Shown piece after piece: positions 55,019 through 64,000 of a stretch of DNA of 64,000 nt (positions are counted from its first letter, which is position 1; each line of letters starts with the position of its first letter). This DNA comes from Eublepharis macularius (taxonomy: Eukaryota > Chordata > Lepidosauria > Squamata > Eublepharidae), in NCBI RefSeq assembly GCF_028583425.1, contig NC_072805.1, positions 18,734,001 to 18,798,000 on the forward strand, read 5' to 3'. Under the pieces are notes generated by a model, which saw nothing but the letters and a program-made list of their open reading frames with translations, ran no database searches and was not told where the DNA came from. The translations under genes were made by a program, and so were the position numbers.

Positions 55019-55983
55019 TGTCCGAGGGGCGGCGGTGCCACGCCCTCGGACTCCGCGACCCCCACCCCCTCCCTCGCCCCCGCCGGCGAAGAGACCTACC
55101 TGCGGCCCCTGGAGACGGCCGGGAGACACGCCGGGAGGAACACCGGCGCGGCCACGGGAGCGCCGCCCAGACGAGGAGGCCCCTTCGACCCCCCGGCGGA
55201 GCTGACGGCCGCGGCCGCCGGCCCGCCGAGGCCAGGAGCCCGGCGCCGAGCAGCAAGCGGCCGCGGAGGGGGAAGGCCGTCCTCTCGGCCGCAACCGCAA
55301 CCCCGGCAACCAGGGCCCGCGCCGGCAGGACGCCGCGGCCACGGGCGAGGCAGAGCGCGGCCGCCCAGGAAGCCGGGCCGCGGCGGGACGCCCGCGCCGG
55401 CGCAGAGCTCGAAGGGGAACCGCATCCCCCAGCAGGCCAAGGGAGGGGGCGGGAGCAGCCAGCAGAGGGACAGCCCGGGCAGCCATCCAGCAAGGCCAGC
55501 TAGAGGGGGAGGAAGAGACAGGGGGCGGGACAGAGGGAAGGAAGGGAGGGAGCAGGGACAAGGCAACCAATGGGGCCAGGGCGGATGGGGCAGCAGGATG
55601 TGGCCACGCCTGGCCCAGGTGGTGGGAATGGCACTGGGGGCGGGCACTGGAAGGGAAGGGTGGGGTTGGCCATAAGGGGCGGAGGTATTTAGGGAGGTGA
55701 GCCCCGAGGCCGAGGAGGAGAGAGTCGCATGTGACTGGGCCAGTTCATCCTGCTGTTGGAAGGTTGACTGGTCAGGTGGAGCTAATTGCTGGCTGGCAAC
55801 CCCAGACCAGACGGTGGCCGCCCATCTGAGGCCTTGAGGGGGACTCGCCCGGGGACCAAGCCGGCCCTCACCCGGGGAAACTTCTCCCCACCCACTGACA
55901 GGGACCCAGCACGGACCCGCCGGGGGCGTCCCGCGCCGACCCGCCGCCACCCCCGCCGCAAGGGGGCGCCCACACACGTGACA
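55019..55983 (+). repeat. 5' LTR of the Gmr1-like element
   Basis: Starts tgtccgaggggcggcg and ends gcccacacacgtgaca. A TATA-like tatttaggg at 55686-55694, with the downstream region to the LTR end, is a plausible promoter and R/U5. No AATAAA was seen. Confidence 0.95.
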
Positions 55984-55986
55984 AAG

Positions 55987-55995
55987 TGGTGGAGA
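55987..55995 (+). promoter_or_regulatory. Putative primer-binding site
   Basis: tggtggaga lies three bases after the 5' LTR. Its first nine bases fit the 3' end of a tRNA-Ala (…TCTCCACCA), then similarity falls off, so the tRNA is not certain. Confidence 0.5.
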
Positions 55996-56141
55996 ATGCA
56001 GGCACTGATCCTGCTGTGAAGCGGCCGGTGCCACGCCTACCCGCCCCGCCAGGGTGGTCCCGCGCCCGGAGCTACCTGCGCCCGTCGACTTTCAGGCCGT
56101 CCCCGCCAGGAACTCCCCTCCGGACCGACCCTCCGGAGCCC

Positions 56142-59100
56142 ATGGATCAGGCCGTCGCCGGCGCTGCTGCGGCCCCCGGGCCCACCGGTCCGCCCGCCCC
56201 AGACTTAGGCCAGCTGGGCCAATGGATGGCGGAACAGCAGGTGCGGCTCCTGCGAGACCTGACTGCTCAACAGCAGGAGTCCCAGGCCACCCTCCTGCGT
56301 GGGTTGGCCCAAGCCCTGGGCGGAGGAGGGGCCGGCGCACCGCTTGGCCCAAGTCGAGGGACCCCCTTCCAGTTGACGAAGCTGGGAGAGACGGACGAGA
56401 TCGATGCCTATCTGGAGGCGTTCGAACGAACCGCGGAGGCCGCCCAGTGGCCTCAGGCCCAGTGGGCCTTCATCCTCGGACCCTACCTGACGGGAGAAGC
56501 TCAAGCGGCCCTGCGAGCTCTGCCCAAGGAAGAGGGCGCCGATTACCGGGCACTCAAGGCTGCCATCCTCGACCGCTATGAAGTGACCCCAGACTCTTAC
56601 CGTCTCAAGTTCCGCGCTATCACCTATCGGAAGGTCGACCGGCCGCGGACCCTGGTCAACGCCCTCCGCGACGCGGCTCATCGCTGGCTACGACCCGCGA
56701 CGGAGGGGGAGAAGGGGATCGTAGATCAGGTAGTTCTGGAGCAACTACTGAACATCCTCCCGCCAAAGGCCCGACAGTGGGTGGCCTGCAGCCGGCCAGC
56801 GACCCTGAAGGAGGCCACCGCGCTGCTCGAGAACTTCACGGCAGCAGCCGACCCCCGGGAACCCCCCCGCGAAGGGGGCAGCGGAAGTCGCCCCCAGGGT
56901 CCGGGCTTTCGGGGACCCGAAGCCCCCCGTACCGGAAGGGCCCGACCGGGCAATCGAGAAGGCTCCAGCGGTCCCAGCAGGCCAACGCCATCGGCGCCAC
57001 CACGCGAGGGCCTGTGGGGTCGCCCCCCACCAGGCCCCAACCGAGACGGGGCGCCAAAGACCGCCCGGGAAAACGATGACCGAGGTCCCTGCTTCCGGTG
57101 CGGCCAGCGCGGCCACTACATACGTGACTGCCCTCTGATGGAGTGCGACGCGGGCTGGGAAGAGGCCTTCCCGGCTACAACTCCGCCTCCCCGGCCCCCG
57201 CCACTCCTGATTCTGGTGGAGGTGTCGGGACGGCGGCTGTCGGCGTTCCTGGACAGCGGCAGCTCGGTGTCCATGATCCGCACCCGGCTGCTCCCCGCCG
57301 GGCTACCGGTCGTCCGGACCGCCACGGTGGCCTGCTTCCACGGCCACTCTGAAACATACCCAGTGGTCCGCGTCCCCTTATCATGCCAGGGGCGGACCTG
57401 GGAGGTAGAGTTGGCCAGGGTCACCAACCTCCCCTACCCCGTACTTCTGGGCCGAGATGTTCCTGAGTTCCACCAACACCTACAAGCCGCCCGGGGCCCC
57501 GAGGAGGCCCTCCCGGTGGAGAGACAAGACAACCAGCCGGGGCCCACCCCGCATCCAGGGGCCGACCTCCCTGACTGGCCTGCCGACCCAACGTTCGTCG
57601 CCAGCCAGACCGCCGACCCTACTCTCGAGAAGCTCCGAGACACAGTGGCGGTGAGTGAAGGGATCGTACGGGACCCTCGGCGGGCGGGGAGACTGCCACG
57701 GATAGTCCAAGAAGGGGGCGTGTGGTACCGACTCACGACGGAGCGGGGTAGGGAAGTCCGCCAGCTCTTAGTGCCCCGGGAGTATCGCGAGATCGTCCTG
57801 CGGCACGCCCATGATCATAACTGGGCTGGACATCAAGGACCTCATAACACGCTGGCCCGGGTGCTGACACGATTCTTCTGGCCGGGGGTAGACCAGGCTG
57901 TCAAGAGCCACTGCCGGACCTGCGAGACGTGTCAACGGACTTCGGGGAGACACCCGCCGCGGGCCCCCCTGGCCCCCTTGCCTGTGATCCACAGCCCCTT
58001 CGAGAGGGTAGCTATGGACTTTGTGGGACCCTTACCCCGGACCTCTCGGGGCCACCGCTTCATCCTCGTCCTCATGGACTACGCTACCCGATACCCTGAG
58101 GCTATACCCATGCGGACTATGCAGGCCCCGGGGGTGACCCGAGCCCTTATTCGGTTTTTCGCCCAAGTGGGGTTACCCCGTGAGATCGTCACGGATTGTG
58201 GGACACCCTTCACGGCCTCAATCACCCGCCAACTATGCCGCACCATGGGGATACGCCAAATTTTCACGTCGATCTACCATCCCCAGACAGACGGCTTAGT
58301 GGAGCGGTTTAACCAGACCCTGAAACAGATGCTCCGGAGGCTCGCCCACGACCGACCCACCCAATGGGACCTGTTCCTCGATCCTCTCCTCTTTGCCGTA
58401 CGAGAGTCGCCCCAGGCATCGACGGGGTTCACTCCGTTTGAGCTAGTATATGGACGCAACCCACGCGGGATCCTGGAGGTAATGGAGGGGCAGTGGGCCA
58501 CGACCCCGGCCCAACCGGGCCAGCCGGCCCCCGAATACGTCCGGGGACTCAGAGAGCGCCTGGAGACCGTTCGCTCCTTGGCTCGACAGAACCTGGAGAA
58601 AGCCCAGGCCACACAGAAGGCCCGCTATGATCGGGGAACCCGGGCCAGGACCTTCCTCGAGGGCGACCGGGTTCTAGTGAGCCGCCGGGTCTTTGGGCCG
58701 TCCAAGCAAGGGGACCCCTGGCAGGGCCCCTTCCGAGTCAATCGAGTGTTAGGATCCCATTCCTACGAGGTGCAGTGTGGGCCATCCCCTCGGCAGAACA
58801 AACGCCTGCACGTCAATGATCTAAAGGAGTGGTGCGAACGATCGGCGGGGGAATGCCAGCTGGCCGATGACCCGTTGGAACCACCAGACGGGGAGCTCCC
58901 CTGGACGACGCGCCAGCCAGAAACCGCTTCCCCAGGGATGGACGCTGCCCTAAGCCCCCAGCAACAAGAGCAACTCCGAGCGCTCCTGGACGAAGTACCA
59001 GGCTGCTTCTCGACCCGGCCCGGACGCACCAATCTAGCCGAGCACGCCATCCCCACGGCCCCGGGGCAGGTCGCCCGATCGACGTGGAGACCCTTGCCCA

Positions 59101-60848
59101 GGAAACAATGGGACGCCGTAGCCCGCGAGGTAGATGAGATGCTACGCCTAGGGGTAATCCGTCCATCAACCAGTGAGTGGAGGAGCCCCATCGTCCTCGT
59201 GCCAAAGCCGGACGGGTCAGTGAGGTTCTGCGTCGACTATCGGGAGGTTAACAAGGTAGCGAAGTTTGACGCATACCCGATGCCCCGGGCCGACGTCCTG
59301 ATTGACCAGTTAGGCACAGCCCGCTACCTCTCGGCGCTAGACCTGACAAAGGGGTACTGGCAGGTCCCCATGGCGCCGGGGGACCAGGAAAAGACCGCGT
59401 TCGCCACTCCCCAGGGCCTCTTCGAGTTCCAGGTGATGCCCTTCGGGCTGCACGGGGCGGCGGCCACCTTCCAGCGCTTGGTGGACCGGGCACTAACCCA
59501 CTGTCAAGGATTTGCCACCGCTTACATCGATGACATCCTGATATACAGCCCAGATTGGACGTCTCACCTTCGCCACCTCCGGCTCGTGCTTCAGGCTCTC
59601 CGCGACGCAGGCCTCAAAGCCAATCCCACGAAGAGTCGTCTCGGCTTCCAGGAGCTCAAGTACCTGGGATTCCTGGTAGGACGCGGACAGTTGCGTCCCC
59701 TACCAGACAAAGTGGCCTCCCTCGAGGCTTGCCCCCGACCGGGGACGAAGAAGCAGCTGCGCGGGTTCCTGGGGCTCGTCGGCTACTATAGTAAGTTCAT
59801 TCCCCAGTACGCCAGCCGCGCCAGCCCCCTAACCGACTACTTGAGGAAGGACCAGCCGAACCGGGTCCAATGGACACCCCAGGGCCAACGTGCCTTCGAG
59901 GACCTGAAGGCCGCCCTGTCCGCGAGCCCCGTACTCCGCAACCCCGACTTCGACAAGCCCTTCATACTGCAAACAGATGCATCGGATGCAGGGCTCGGGG
60001 CTGTCCTGTCGCAGGAGCACGAAGGTCAAGAGCACCCCGTCCTCTTCATTAGCCGGAAGCTGCAGCCCGCCGAGCAAAAATACGCCGTTGTCGAGAAGGA
60101 GGCACTGGCAGTTAAATGGGCCGTCGGGGCCCTCCAATACTATCTTGTCAATAACCCCTTCACCCTCGTGACGGACCACGCCCCCCTTCTCTGGATGTCC
60201 CGGCTAAAGGACCATAATGCTAGAGTCTTACGGTGGTATCTATCCCTTCTTCCCTTCAGCTTTACGATCCGCCACCGCCCGGGGAAGTTGCACGCCAATG
60301 CCGACTTCCTCTCCCGGATGTTCGCCGAAGACGGAAGGCCCGGCACGACGCTCAGGGGGGGGGTGTCCGAGGGGCAGCGGTGCCACGCCCTCGGACTCCG
60401 CGACCCCCACCCCCTCCCTCGCCCCCGCCGGCGAAGAGACCTACCTGCGGCCCCTGGAGACGGCCGGGAGACACGCCGGGAGGAACACCGGCGCGGCCAC
60501 GGGAGCGCCGCCCAGACGAGGAGGCCCCTTCGACCCCCCGGCGGAGCTGACGGCCGCGGCCGCCGGCCCGCCGAGGCCAGGAGCCCGGCGCCGAGCAGCA
60601 AGCGGCCGCGGAGGGGGAAGGCCGTCCTCTCGGCCGCAACCGCAACCCCGGCAACCAGGGCCCGCGCCGGCAGGACGCCGCGGCCACGGGCGAGGCAGAG
60701 CGCGGCCGCCCAGGAAGCCGGGCCGCGGCGGGACGCCCGCGCCGGCGCAGAGCTCGAAGGGGAACCGCATCCCCCAGCAGGCCAAGGGAGGGGGCGGGAG
60801 CAGCCAGCAGAGGGACAGCCCGGGCAGCCATCCAGCAAGGCCAGCTAG
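56142..60848 (+). CDS. gag-pol: Gag-Pol polyprotein with integrase before reverse transcriptase
   Basis: 1568 codons from the ATG at 56142; the frame is open from 55986 (GTG), but no earlier ATG exists in it. Order (residues from this Met): Gag capsid-like region about 75-240, including GETDEIDAYLEAFERTAE and FILGPYLTGEAQAAL; zinc knuckle CFRCGQRGHYIRDC 317-330; aspartic protease LDSGSS at 370-375; integrase zinc site H559-H564-C594-C597; integrase triad D626, D685, E721 (35 residues between the last two) and a GPY/F-type module with WQGPFRVNRVLG at about 860; then reverse transcriptase with YIDD at 1128-1131; RNase H with D1279, E1320, D1345. No stop or slip separates gag from pol. The last about 160 residues are translated from the 3' LTR and are Arg/Pro/Ala-rich. 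The product would build particles, copy the RNA and integrate it. Confidence 0.93.
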   Translation: MDQAVAGAAAAPGPTGPPAPDLGQLGQWMAEQQVRLLRDLTAQQQESQATLLRGLAQALGGGGAGAPLGPSRGTPFQLTKLGETDEIDAYLEAFERTAEAAQWPQAQWAFILGPYLTGEAQAALRALPKEEGADYRALKAAILDRYEVTPDSYRLKFRAITYRKVDRPRTLVNALRDAAHRWLRPATEGEKGIVDQVVLEQLLNILPPKARQWVACSRPATLKEATALLENFTAAADPREPPREGGSGSRPQGPGFRGPEAPRTGRARPGNREGSSGPSRPTPSAPPREGLWGRPPPGPNRDGAPKTARENDDRGPCFRCGQRGHYIRDCPLMECDAGWEEAFPATTPPPRPPPLLILVEVSGRRLSAFLDSGSSVSMIRTRLLPAGLPVVRTATVACFHGHSETYPVVRVPLSCQGRTWEVELARVTNLPYPVLLGRDVPEFHQHLQAARGPEEALPVERQDNQPGPTPHPGADLPDWPADPTFVASQTADPTLEKLRDTVAVSEGIVRDPRRAGRLPRIVQEGGVWYRLTTERGREVRQLLVPREYREIVLRHAHDHNWAGHQGPHNTLARVLTRFFWPGVDQAVKSHCRTCETCQRTSGRHPPRAPLAPLPVIHSPFERVAMDFVGPLPRTSRGHRFILVLMDYATRYPEAIPMRTMQAPGVTRALIRFFAQVGLPREIVTDCGTPFTASITRQLCRTMGIRQIFTSIYHPQTDGLVERFNQTLKQMLRRLAHDRPTQWDLFLDPLLFAVRESPQASTGFTPFELVYGRNPRGILEVMEGQWATTPAQPGQPAPEYVRGLRERLETVRSLARQNLEKAQATQKARYDRGTRARTFLEGDRVLVSRRVFGPSKQGDPWQGPFRVNRVLGSHSYEVQCGPSPRQNKRLHVNDLKEWCERSAGECQLADDPLEPPDGELPWTTRQPETASPGMDAALSPQQQEQLRALLDEVPGCFSTRPGRTNLAEHAIPTAPGQVARSTWRPLPRKQWDAVAREVDEMLRLGVIRPSTSEWRSPIVLVPKPDGSVRFCVDYREVNKVAKFDAYPMPRADVLIDQLGTARYLSALDLTKGYWQVPMAPGDQEKTAFATPQGLFEFQVMPFGLHGAAATFQRLVDRALTHCQGFATAYIDDILIYSPDWTSHLRHLRLVLQALRDAGLKANPTKSRLGFQELKYLGFLVGRGQLRPLPDKVASLEACPRPGTKKQLRGFLGLVGYYSKFIPQYASRASPLTDYLRKDQPNRVQWTPQGQRAFEDLKAALSASPVLRNPDFDKPFILQTDASDAGLGAVLSQEHEGQEHPVLFISRKLQPAEQKYAVVEKEALAVKWAVGALQYYLVNNPFTLVTDHAPLLWMSRLKDHNARVLRWYLSLLPFSFTIRHRPGKLHANADFLSRMFAEDGRPGTTLRGGVSEGQRCHALGLRDPHPLPRPRRRRDLPAAPGDGRETRREEHRRGHGSAAQTRRPLRPPGGADGRGRRPAEARSPAPSSKRPRRGKAVLSAATATPATRARAGRTPRPRARQSAAAQEAGPRRDARAGAELEGEPHPPAGQGRGREQPAEGQPGQPSSKAS
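60354..60363 (+). promoter_or_regulatory. Polypurine tract of the Gmr1-like element
   Basis: aggggggggg directly precedes the 3' LTR. Confidence 0.8.
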
Positions 60849-61328
60849 AGGGGGAGGAAGAGACAGGGGGCGGGACAGAGGGAAGGAAGGGAGGGAGCAG
60901 GGACAAGGCAACCAATGGGGCCAGGGCGGATGGGGCAGCAGGATGTGGCCACGCCTGGCCCAGGTGGTGGGAATGGCACTGGGGGCGGGCACTGGAAGGG
61001 AAGGGTGGGGTTGGCCATAAGGGGCGGAGGTATTTAGGGAGGTGAGCCCCGAGGCCGAGGAGGAGAGAGTCGCATGTGACTGGGCCAGTTCATCCTGCTG
61101 TTGGAAGGTTGACTGGTCGGGTGGAGCTAATTGCTGGCTGGCAACCCCAGACCAGACGGTGGCCGCCCATCTGAGGCCTTGAGGGGGACTCGCCCGGGGA
61201 CCAAGCCGGCCCTCACCCGGGGAAACTTCTCCCCACCCACTGACAGGGACCCAGCACGGACCCGCCGGGGGCGTCCCGCGCCGACCCGCCGCCACCCCCG
61301 CCGCAAGGGGGCGCCCACACACGTGACA
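60364..61328 (+). repeat. 3' LTR of the Gmr1-like element
   Basis: 965 bp, tgtccgaggggcagcg ... gcccacacacgtgaca. The first about 485 bp also encode the C-terminus of the polyprotein. Confidence 0.95.
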
Positions 61329-61333
61329 CTCTC
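61329..61333. repeat. Target-site duplication, right (ctctc)
   Basis: Matches 55014-55018. Confidence 0.85.
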
Positions 61334-61619
61334 ACTCTGAAGTGACCAGGGAGTGGGAGAAAAAATGGCTGCCATTCAAGGAACGCTCTAGGATTTCACC
61401 TCCTAGTCTGTAAGGATCATAGAAATTGGAGGTCAGACTACAGCGTTGCCCACCATAAAATGTGCAGGCCTGCTCTACTCACAGTGGAGTGAAAGGAGAG
61501 GAGACTGGTCCGCCATTAGCCTTGGATCCTGACCTTGCAGTCCTGCAACTATACTGGAAGATATTGAGCTCCACTGGTCCAAAGTGCATACCACGTTATT
61601 TCATTTCTATAGAACGTTA

Positions 61620-61840
61620 CGTTACATATTATTTATTTCATTTGTATCCTCTCTCAAAGCACAGGAACTCAAAGCAACTAACATCATTGTCCCCTTTTTC
61701 ATTTTACCCTCACAACAAACCTGCGAGGTAGTTTAGGCTGATGGTGTTTGGCCCAAAGTCATCCAGCAAGCTTCCATTGCAAAGGGGGGGTTCCAAAGCT
61801 GACTCTAGTCTGGTACACTAACCATTACACTGCACTGACT
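61620..61840 (-). mobile_element. MIR-like CORE-SINE
   Basis: Minus-strand: tgtaatggttagtgtaccag (A-box region), actttgggccaaacaccatc, and cctcgcaggtttgttgtgag. Somewhat diverged. Confidence 0.6.
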
Positions 61841-61859
61841 TTCTCTTTTTTAAAAAGAA

Positions 61860-62700
61860 CTTTATTGAAATCTACCCACAGCACATGAATTAAGCCAGTG
61901 TTTTGAAGAACATGTTTGGTCTCCTGGTGGAGAAACGTGGCTTATGGCTTATGGTGGCAATGCAGAATTCTGTGTGGCAAGCCATGCTGACTCTTTTAAG
62001 AAACCAATTGCCAGAAGAACTGTTGCTATTCCTACAGAAGTCCTTGTGTTGGCTCTTTCACCTCTCCTCTTGATGCATCTGGGGAAGTCCTTCCTTGGAG
62101 AACTGCCGCTAGTTAAGAGGATGCAGTTTACAGTTAGATGGGTTGGCTAAGCAGCTCAATATGCCAGACGCATGCCAAGTCACAGGTGCGCGACCGAACT
62201 CACGGTCTGACGTACGTCGGGAGAATTCACCGTAAAAAGCTCTTGTTCGCTCAGAACTGTGAGAGAGCAGCGCAAGGGGGAGAAGGCGCTTCAGTTTCCC
62301 TCCCCCAGTGGAAAGGACGGGGAGGGACTGGTGAAAGCGGAGCGGAAGGAGAACTGGAGCGCCTTCTTCCCCTTCGCAGTGCAAACGGATGCTTTTTAAG
62401 GTGAGTTCCACCAATGTATGTCTGACTGCGGGTCCAGTAGCACACCCATGGCCCGGCATGTTTCAGATGTATTGTGTAGTTACTCCCTTAGTATAAGGCA
62501 ACGCCATATGTTCACTGAACAGTAAATGTCCGTCTTCATGCAATCTCTGCTGACTCATGCCGTAACTGCCTGGGTTGATCATTCTGATAGTGATAACCTA
62601 GCGGACCTGCCTGCCTGTTTATGCTAAATGCACTACTTACTACGTGGGATGCATGTGGCTGCTTCTTCTCATGGCAGTGTGGCTCAGAAGTCAATGCAGA
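61860..62700. other. No recognisable gene
   Basis: Contains a moderately GC-rich stretch at 62250-62400 but no supported coding or repeat structure. Confidence 0.35.
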
Positions 62701-62719
62701 CTTGCCATGGATTGTAATT

Positions 62720-63070
62720 AGAGATGCCGTCCCTCTGCTCCCACCCTTCACCCCCATCCTCTACTCATCTGGCCAGCGGGGAAAGATGGGGGAACGCCGC
62801 CCCTGTTGCACTCCCGGGGCAGGGCAATGACATCACCTCTGAACATCATTGCACCGTCCCAAAGAGCACTCCTGTGCTTCTCAGCAGGCTAATTTTGGCT
62901 CAAAACAGGCCAAATTGCTCTCCCGTGCAATGACGTCACTTCCCGGAAGTGATGTCATTGCATAGCTGCAGGAGTGTGCGCGCAAGGAGCCCCCAGGAAT
63001 GATGAAGAAGTAAGTGCTGGGTTCCCTGCCCTTCTGCTGAGAGGGTCAGGGAAACCTGGCACCCCTAATT
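62720..63070. mobile_element. MITE-like repeat related to 3820-4252
   Basis: Bounded by taattagagatgccgtccct and ctggcacccctaatt. The interior contains the inverted tgacgtcacttcccgg / aagtgatgtcattgca pair and the ggctaattttggctcaaaac block, like the copy at 3820. Confidence 0.5.
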
Positions 63071-63088
63071 GTAAATTGTTGTATGATT

Positions 63089-63422
63089 GAGGGCTTTTTT
63101 TCAGCTGGAACGTGGTGGAACGGAGTTCCGGAACCTCTTGAAAATGGTCACATGGCTGGTGGCCCCGCCCCCTGATCTCCAGACAGAGGGGAGTTGAGAT
63201 TGCCCTCCATGCCGCTGGAGCGGCACGGAGGGTGATCTACACTGCCCTCTGTCCGGAGATCAGGGGGCGGGGCCACCAGTCATGTGACCATTTTCGCCGA
63301 GGGCGATTTAAACTTAAAAAAAACCTCCCCCCTTGTTCCAGCTGACCGAAAGTGACGTCATTGTGCAGTCCTGCATTCCACCACTGAGTTCCATTGCCTC
63401 TTTTCCCAGAAAAAAAGCCCTG
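63089..63422. mobile_element. Palindromic hAT-type MITE, copy 7 (reverse orientation)
   Basis: gagggctttttttcagctgg ... tcttttcccagaaaaaaagc plus cctg. Flanks gtatgatt (63081-63088) and gtatgatc (63423-63430) match at 7 of 8. It carries the longer interior arm also seen in copy 1. Confidence 0.9.
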
Positions 63423-63430
63423 GTATGATC

Positions 63431-64000
63431 CATATCTCAGTATGTTTCGCATAGTGTTCTTTGGTTTTGGAGAGTAACTTGCGAAGATGCCCCACTGCAT
63501 TAGGGGAAGCAATCAGACCACACCGCGGCCCTGGCCCTGCCTTTCTTGTGCTCTGCGCATACAAGCCTCTTGTGAGCCAGCTTTGCACATTACTGAAATA
63601 TGCGGCTGAGTGGGATTGGAGTAAAGGGAGAGGAGAGAGTTTCAGAGAGGCATGCCTTTGAGATTGCTCGATAAGTGGGTGTGTGCAAAATCGGGTGCGG
63701 GGCGGGGGGAGGACCGTAAACTATGTAAACAGCCTGTGTTAGTCAGGACTGCTGAATATGCAGTCCGGAACGCAAACTGAATGAAAATAATTTCAAAAAT
63801 GGAAAAAATGTTCAAAAGGTAGAGGCAGAACAGGACATGTGTCGGGGGAAAGGAGGATTTATTATTATTACTTTACTGTTCCATACCGTGACAAAGGTCA
63901 CTGCAATTCCCACCTTTAACTGGACAAGCAGGAAGGAATAGGACTCCAGTAAATGGGGATGTCCAGTATTTGTAGGATAAGGAGACCTGCGTTATCTAGG
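63431..64000. other. No recognisable gene
   Basis: I see no supported feature to the window end. Confidence 0.4.

Larger units (their letters stand above)
55019..61328 (+). mobile_element. Full-length Gmr1-like Ty3 retrotransposon
   Basis: A 6310-bp insertion with two 965-bp LTRs (TG...CA) that differ at only two positions (55031/60376 and 55774/61119), a 5-bp target duplication, a primer site after the 5' LTR, a G-rich polypurine tract before the 3' LTR, and a single unbroken gag-pol frame. Integrase lies upstream of reverse transcriptase, the order known from the Gmr1 group of Ty3-type elements. No env. GC-rich throughout, unlike the flanking intron. All features of an intact, recent insertion are present. 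Confidence 0.96.
12922..64000 (+). other. FA2H: Putative FA2H intron 1 (repeat-filled)
   Basis: Starts at the gtaagg donor. No acceptor followed by FA2H-like coding sequence (the next exon should encode the linker into the hydroxylase domain) was recognised through the window end. The stretch is dominated by the mobile elements listed separately. That it is intron rather than a broken gene is inference from the intact exon 1. Confidence 0.6.

Noticed and set aside
54979..56034. 174-312-residue frames in the 5' LTR region on both strands
   Set aside because: The same frames recur at 60140-61322 in the other LTR and have no domain; they are GC-rich LTR artefacts.
55986..56141. Polyprotein start at 55986 (GTG)
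   Set aside because: It begins two bases after the LTR inside the probable primer-binding region; the first ATG in frame is 56142.

Overview
The window is vertebrate nuclear DNA and most likely comes from a squamate reptile (lizard or gecko type). The evidence is one spliced vertebrate gene start in a CpG island, surrounded by a dense mix of CR1, L2-like, L1 and Penelope retroelements, tRNA-derived and 5S rRNA-derived SINEs of the kind seen in lizards and snakes, many small palindromic DNA transposons, and two young Ty3-type LTR retrotransposons. The species call is inference from repeat content; no search was possible.

The only cellular gene I can support is FA2H (fatty acid 2-hydroxylase). 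Its first coding exon (12625-12921, + strand) encodes the cytochrome b5 domain and ends at a clean GT splice donor. The CpG-rich promoter lies at about 12250-12620. No further FA2H exon was recognised in the remaining 51 kb, so 12922-64000 is read as intron 1, or at least as the 3' flank of exon 1. The 12 kb upstream holds no recognisable exon and is almost entirely repeat relics: a Penelope relic at 1.4-1.8 kb, SINEs at 2.6-3.1 kb, a possible retroviral env relic at 6-7.3 kb, and a hAT transposase pseudogene at 8.5-10.1 kb.

The intron carries layer on layer of insertions. The largest are two LTR retrotransposons. At 39519-44373 (minus) there is a conventional Ty3 element (gag - RT - RNase H - integrase) with a tRNA-Ser primer site, a broken gag and no visible protease core. 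At 55019-61328 (plus) there is a full-length Ty3 element in which integrase lies upstream of reverse transcriptase (the Gmr1-like order). It has one uninterrupted gag-pol frame, LTRs differing at 2 of 965 positions and a 5-bp target duplication, so it is very young and possibly still mobile. It is the most notable system in the window.

Around these are seven copies of a palindromic hAT-type MITE with 8-bp target duplications, five or more other MITE families, and Penelope-like fragments. One of these (46472-47091) is an inverted double fragment flanked by an 18-bp direct repeat and carries two hammerhead-ribozyme-like motifs; another (25079-25535) is flanked by an 18-bp repeat that reuses the target duplication of a neighbouring hAT element. 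Nested insertions give a relative order of events at several loci.
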